From Niastella koreensis GR20-10 (lineage in GTDB: Bacteria > Bacteroidota > Bacteroidia > Chitinophagales > Chitinophagaceae): DNA of 64,000 bases. The translations under genes and the position numbers were made by a program. Location: assembly GCF_000246855.1 (NCBI RefSeq), contig NC_016609.1:3596001-3660000 (forward strand). Direction: 5' to 3'. Positions 59,891 through 64,000 of this stretch are shown here, piece by piece; position 1 is the stretch's first letter, and each line of letters starts with the position of its first letter. The notes beneath the pieces were generated by a model. The model worked only from the letters and a program-made list of their open reading frames with translations. It was not told the origin of the DNA and ran no database searches.

Positions 59891-60925
59891 TTAAACCAGT
59901 GGGGCGCTGGGTTTCAGGGAGGTCCTGAATGAGCGCCGGTAATCGGAAGGCGTGGTCATAAGATGTCTTAAAAATGTTCGTCGCATGGAGACCAGTCCAC
60001 CCAAACCGCATAGTTCTGCCACCCTTTCAATCGACAGATCCGTATCCTCCAGGTATTTGCGGGCCGTTTCAATTCTGAGCTTTTCTATAAACCTGGCAGG
60101 CGGCATGCCGGTTTGTTTGGTAAAAACGCGGGTAAAGTTTCTTGTGCTCATATTCATATACTCTGCTACCTGGTTAACATCCAGCTTTTCGTGTAAATGT
60201 TCGGTGAGCCAGGTTTGTGTTTTTTGAGCGATGTGCTGCGGTTCATAGGCGGGTAACAAATTACCATACTGTGCCTGGAACCCGGGTCTGTTCAAATAAA
60301 AAACCATTCGTTTGGCTACGGTGCCGGCTATACCCTTCCCATAATCCTGCTCCACCATAGCCAGCGCCAGGTCAATACCCGATGAGGCCCCGCCTGAAGT
60401 ATATACATAACCATCCTGGGTATACATAGGATCACTGTTTACCTGCACTTCGGGATACAGCTTATTCAATTTTTCGGCGTGGTACCAATGGGTAGTGGCT
60501 TTTCGCCCGTTTAAGATGCCTGCCTTTGCCAATACAAAGGCGCCACTGCATACGGATGCGATCCGGCGCGTATTAACTTCATTGCGGGTGGATAACCAAT
60601 CGTAAAAATCTTTCAATTCAGGTTGAGTGGAATCGCGGGAGTCGTACCCGCCGATAATAAGGGTGTCGATAGGCGTTGTAATGTCCATCACCGTTTGCTG
60701 GCAAACAATGCTCATGCCGGTGCCGGTATCAATTTTTTTATCGGCGGTTGCGGCGGCCACCACCACATCATACCCACCGGCGCCACGGTCCTGCAGGATC
60801 CTGTTCGCGATACAGAAAACGTCGGTAGGTCCGGCCAATACCACCAGCATATTACTGCTGATGGTAACAATCACCACCTGTTTCCTTTTTTGAGAACTGT
60901 TGTCTGCAGCATTAGACTCTACCAT
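59891..60925 (-). CDS. GlxA-family AraC-type regulator with DJ-1/PfpI-like domain
   Basis: 344 residues. The N-terminal amidotransferase-like domain (about 20-190) has IASVCSGAFVLAKAGILNGR with the nucleophile-like Cys and IDTLIIGGYDSRDS. The AraC HTH pair follows (LDVNQVAEYMNMSTRNFTRV; SIERVAELCGLGGLVSMRRT). GlxA-like regulators often lie upstream of the transporter they control; here the DHA2 exporter is next. The sensed ligand is unknown. Confidence 0.9.
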   Translation of the reverse strand: MVESNAADNSSQKRKQVVIVTISSNMLVVLAGPTDVFCIANRILQDRGAGGYDVVVAAATADKKIDTGTGMSIVCQQTVMDITTPIDTLIIGGYDSRDSTQPELKDFYDWLSTRNEVNTRRIASVCSGAFVLAKAGILNGRKATTHWYHAEKLNKLYPEVQVNSDPMYTQDGYVYTSGGASSGIDLALAMVEQDYGKGIAGTVAKRMVFYLNRPGFQAQYGNLLPAYEPQHIAQKTQTWLTEHLHEKLDVNQVAEYMNMSTRNFTRVFTKQTGMPPARFIEKLRIETARKYLEDTDLSIERVAELCGLGGLVSMRRTFLRHLMTTPSDYRRSFRTSLKPSAPLV

Positions 60926-61200
60926 ACCACAAAGCTAACAACAGATTACCTTGTCTTAAAGGACATGTTTTAAACATTTTAGGCCATCGGCGGGTAAATT
61001 AGCTGTATAGGCCTTTTGTAACCAGAGCGGCTGATTCAGAGCGATTTATACATAAGCAGGGATCATTGATACATTTTTACATATGTTTTTGGGCAATTTC
61101 CTATCCAAAACCGGTAGCCGGCGGGTCAAAACGGGCTCTAACCCCCAAGAAATCTAATAGTTAACAAAAACTTTGAGTTAGAAACTTAAAACTAAGACCA

Positions 61201-61208
61201 TATATTTG
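61201..61208 (+). promoter_or_regulatory. -7 element of the DUF2723 gene
   Basis: TATATTTG matches TAnnTTTG and lies 24 bp before the start. A TTTG at 61172-61175 is 25 bp away, slightly too far for a good -33. The 306-bp gap before the gene shows nothing else. Confidence 0.5.
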
Positions 61209-61231
61209 CCCATTCTTTAAACCAACACTTT

Positions 61232-64000
61232 ATGAATTTTAACCGAGTGAACAACATAGTGGGTTGGGTCGTGTGCCTGATTGCTTGTAGCGTATACGTG
61301 CTCACTATGGAACCAACCGGCAGTTTCTGGGACTGCGGTGAATTTGTCAGCAGTGCCTATAAACTCCAGATCCCCCACCCTCCGGGAGCCCCGCTCTTTA
61401 TCCTGCTGGGCCGTTTTTTCATTATTCTTTTTGGCGACAATCCAACAAATGCCGCACTCGGCGTGAATTTCATGAATGCCATCGCCAGTGGCTTCACCAT
61501 ATTATTCCTGTTTTGGAGTATCACCCACTTTGCCCGTAAAATTGTAAAAAAAGAGGGTGTTGAATTAACCAAACAGCAGCTGATCACCATTATGGGTGCC
61601 GGTGCTGTAGGCGCCCTGGCCTATACTTTCTCCGATTCTTTCTGGTACAGTGCCGTTGAGGGTGAGGTGTACGCCTTATCATCCCTGTTCACGGCCGCAG
61701 TTTTTTGGGCCATCCTGAAATGGGAACATGAAGTTGATACAGAAAATAAACTCGACGGTCATAAATTCTCCCGGGCCGATCGCTGGTTAATATTGATATT
61801 TTATCTGATGGGTCTGTCAATCGGGGTGCACCTGTTGAACCTGTTGACCATTCCCGCCATTGTAATGGTGTATTATTTCAAACGCTATAAGGTAACTACC
61901 CCCGGAATCATCTTTGCCTTAGTGATAGGCTGTGTGATCACCGGTCTGGTACAGGTAGCTATCATTCAATGGTCCATCAAGGGGGCAGGTCTTTTTGACC
62001 AGTTCTTTGTGAACAACATGGGCACCTCCTTCTTCGTAGGGTTTGCAACCTACTTCGTACTGCTCGCCGGCTTACTGATCCTTGGTACCAGGTTCACCGA
62101 AGCGCAGATCCAGAAGTTCACTGGTTTTGCCGTTTGGTTGTCGGCCATCATCTTATTATTCTGTTTCCCTTTCATAAATGGTGTTCTTACTTTTCTTTTA
62201 CTGTTGGCAGGCCTGGGAGTTATCATTGGCTTCTGCTACTATTTAAAAAAGGACATCCTTTCGTTTTTGAAGATCGGTGTTTGGTCTACCATCTTCCTCA
62301 TTCTGGGTTATTCAACGTATTTCACTACCCTGGTGCGTTCTTCAGCCAACCCATCGGTAGATATGTACAATGTTGACAACCCGGTGAGCCTGGTAGGTTA
62401 CCTGAGCCGTGAACAATATGGCGACTGGCCCATTTTGTACGGTCCTGACTATGTTTACCGCTCGCCTTTTGTTACTACCGGCGATCTGTACGTAAAAGGC
62501 GAAGAAAACGGAAAAGACAAATACGTTGCGGCCGGTAAAACCCGCAAACAGGATTTCAGCGCCAGCCCGTCTGAAGAAGAAAAACAACAAATTGCAGAAC
62601 AACATAAATGGGATCCTGAAAAGACTGAGAAGATAGGACCGCACATTTTCCCGCGGATGTGGGACAATGGCAATGAGCGAAACCAGGAGTACGTGTATCA
62701 GACTTTTAGCGGCATGAGCGGCGACGGCCCTCCCACCTTCATCAACAACATTCACTACTTCCTCGACTACCAGTTCCGCTGGATGTACTGGCGTTATTTC
62801 ATGTGGAATTTTGCCGGTAAACAAAACGACCTGCAGGGCTTTGGCAACCGCCGTGACGGTAACTGGAACAGTGGTATCAACTTTATAGACAAAGGTATCT
62901 TTGGCCACAGTACGCCTGCCGAGCTGCCCGATACAGCCGGTTCTACGAACAAGGCCAATAACAAATTATTCTTCCTGCCATTTATATTGGGTGTTATAGG
63001 ATTTATCTTTCAGTTGAACCGCAACAAACGCGACTGGCTGATCAGCTTCCTGTTATTCTTCTTTACCGGAATGGCCATCGTGATCTACCTGAACCAAAGC
63101 GGTCAGCAACCACGTGAACGAGACTACGCCTACGTTGGCTCCTTCTACGCATTTGCTATCTGGATTGGCCTGGGTGTTATTTGGGTGAAAGAACAACTGA
63201 GCCGCTACCTGAAAGGTGGCGCTACTGCAGAATATGCGGCCCTGGGTATTTGCTTACTGGCCGTACCAGTGTTGATGGCTTCGCAGGAGTGGGACGACCA
63301 CGACCGCAGCAAGAAAACCCTGGCCCGCGACATTGGTAAGGATTACCTGGAAAGCTGCGCCAAGGATGGTATCCTGATCTCCTTTGGAGATAACGATACT
63401 TATCCATTGTGGTATTCCCAGGAAGTGGAGAAGATCCGTCCTGACCTGCGCGTAATTAACTACAGCCTGTTGGGTACCGACTGGTACATCAATGAGCTGC
63501 GTTATAAAGTAAACGAAAGCGCGCCTACCGACGTGATCTTTACGCCGCAACAAATTGAAGGGGATAAACGCAATGTGGTATTCACACCAGCCTACCTCAG
63601 CCACGGCAACGGGCAATTGCTGGCAGGATACGATCAGAGCAAATACTACAACCTGTACGACATCCTGAAAAATGTTACCGCCAGCGATGATCCTAAAAAT
63701 ACGGTTCAGTTTAATGATGAGGACATGGGTAACATTATTCCGGCAAGCAAATTGAGTGTACCTGTAGATGTGGAATGGGCGAAAAAGAATATACCGCTGA
63801 ATCCCGGCGACAGCGTGGTAAGCGAACTGAAACTCGACATCAAACGTCAGTATCTGCAAAAGAACGACCTGGCTGTACTGGCCATTATTGCCGGCAACAA
63901 ATGGAAACGTCCTATTTACTTCACTTCTACACAGGAGTTGGAAGATCTGGGTCTGGAAAAATATGTTCGCATGGAAGGGCTCTCCTACCGCCTGGTACCT
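61232..64000 (+). CDS. DUF2723 membrane protein (C-terminus beyond the window)
   Basis: The frame is open for 923 codons to the right edge. About ten N-terminal helices (residues about 10-380) begin with the family motif MEPTGSFWDCGEFVSSAYKL, followed by LQIPHPPGAPLFILLGRFFI. A large extracytoplasmic region follows. DUF2723 proteins of Bacteroidetes resemble GT-C-type protein O-mannosyltransferases and are thought to glycosylate or modify surface proteins; the assignment is from the N-terminal motif. It has its own promoter and no gene follows in the window. Confidence 0.88.
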   Translation, partial: MNFNRVNNIVGWVVCLIACSVYVLTMEPTGSFWDCGEFVSSAYKLQIPHPPGAPLFILLGRFFIILFGDNPTNAALGVNFMNAIASGFTILFLFWSITHFARKIVKKEGVELTKQQLITIMGAGAVGALAYTFSDSFWYSAVEGEVYALSSLFTAAVFWAILKWEHEVDTENKLDGHKFSRADRWLILIFYLMGLSIGVHLLNLLTIPAIVMVYYFKRYKVTTPGIIFALVIGCVITGLVQVAIIQWSIKGAGLFDQFFVNNMGTSFFVGFATYFVLLAGLLILGTRFTEAQIQKFTGFAVWLSAIILLFCFPFINGVLTFLLLLAGLGVIIGFCYYLKKDILSFLKIGVWSTIFLILGYSTYFTTLVRSSANPSVDMYNVDNPVSLVGYLSREQYGDWPILYGPDYVYRSPFVTTGDLYVKGEENGKDKYVAAGKTRKQDFSASPSEEEKQQIAEQHKWDPEKTEKIGPHIFPRMWDNGNERNQEYVYQTFSGMSGDGPPTFINNIHYFLDYQFRWMYWRYFMWNFAGKQNDLQGFGNRRDGNWNSGINFIDKGIFGHSTPAELPDTAGSTNKANNKLFFLPFILGVIGFIFQLNRNKRDWLISFLLFFFTGMAIVIYLNQSGQQPRERDYAYVGSFYAFAIWIGLGVIWVKEQLSRYLKGGATAEYAALGICLLAVPVLMASQEWDDHDRSKKTLARDIGKDYLESCAKDGILISFGDNDTYPLWYSQEVEKIRPDLRVINYSLLGTDWYINELRYKVNESAPTDVIFTPQQIEGDKRNVVFTPAYLSHGNGQLLAGYDQSKYYNLYDILKNVTASDDPKNTVQFNDEDMGNIIPASKLSVPVDVEWAKKNIPLNPGDSVVSELKLDIKRQYLQKNDLAVLAIIAGNKWKRPIYFTSTQELEDLGLEKYVRMEGLSYRLVP

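Noticed and set aside
62342-62908. 188-codon minus-strand frame
   Set aside because: It is antisense within the DUF2723 gene; its hydrophobic runs mirror the codons of the real gene.

Overview
The window looks like a chromosomal segment of a member of the Bacteroidota, most likely family Chitinophagaceae (Niastella/Chitinophaga-like). The evidence is two SusC/SusD pairs, a DUF3823 lipoprotein, giant RHS/YD-like secreted proteins, an OmpA protein with a TSP3-type calcium-binding stretch, a DUF2723 membrane protein, promoters with the Bacteroidetes TAnnTTTG (-7) and TTG/TTTG (-33) elements, and few Shine-Dalgarno sites. I see no insertion sequence, prophage, rRNA or CRISPR array.

Layout. 1-14.9 kb (minus): an operon for very large secreted proteins: a beta-barrel-like protein, a FN3-like protein, a 2533-residue RHS-like protein with DNRLRE and PA14 domains, a small secreted protein, and a second giant RHS-like protein that runs off the left edge. 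15.1-19.8 kb: OmpA protein, an intergenic 21-bp-phased repeat field, a small acidic protein, a geranylgeranyl-reductase-family flavoprotein, and a divergent HxlR regulator/NmrA-like oxidoreductase pair. 19.8-26.5 kb: polysaccharide-utilisation locus 1 (SusD, SusC, and an orphan membrane-anchored receiver-AraC regulator). 26.6-28.5 kb: aldo/keto reductase and pirin. 28.6-42 kb: locus 2 (GH71/99-like hydrolase, two accessory lipoproteins, SusD, SusC, a truncated second GH71/99-like gene, a transmembrane kelch/winged-helix regulator, a chromate transporter, and a GH43-CBM6 enzyme). 42-49.4 kb: hydrolase, a tandem pair of paralogous secreted proteins, small proteins, an AraC/reductase pair, a 42-bp hairpin-repeat field, and a FN3-like protein. 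49.6-54.6 kb: GapN-like aldehyde dehydrogenase, a decayed RHS gene, a SAM hydrolase and an SDR. 54.65-56.0 kb: a strong promoter followed by a tandem array of nine tRNA-Lys-derived units and a GIY-YIG nuclease gene. 56-64 kb: metallo-beta-lactamase-fold lactonase, a frameshifted small gene, an SRPBCC protein, a DUF2892 protein, a DHA2 exporter with a GlxA-like regulator, and the 5' part of a DUF2723 gene.

The most unusual structure is the tRNA-Lys array. Two intact tRNA-Lys(UUU) genes sit among seven 62-63-nt copies that have all lost a T-arm segment and carry a replaced, GC-rich anticodon stem around the same TTT, yet still have sequence able to re-form most of an acceptor stem. The array lies behind a near-perfect promoter and directly upstream of a GIY-YIG nuclease gene. 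Second in interest are two intergenic fields of degenerate repeats with 21-bp and 42-bp periods (two and four helical turns), and a 62-bp palindromic element present twice with compensatory base changes.
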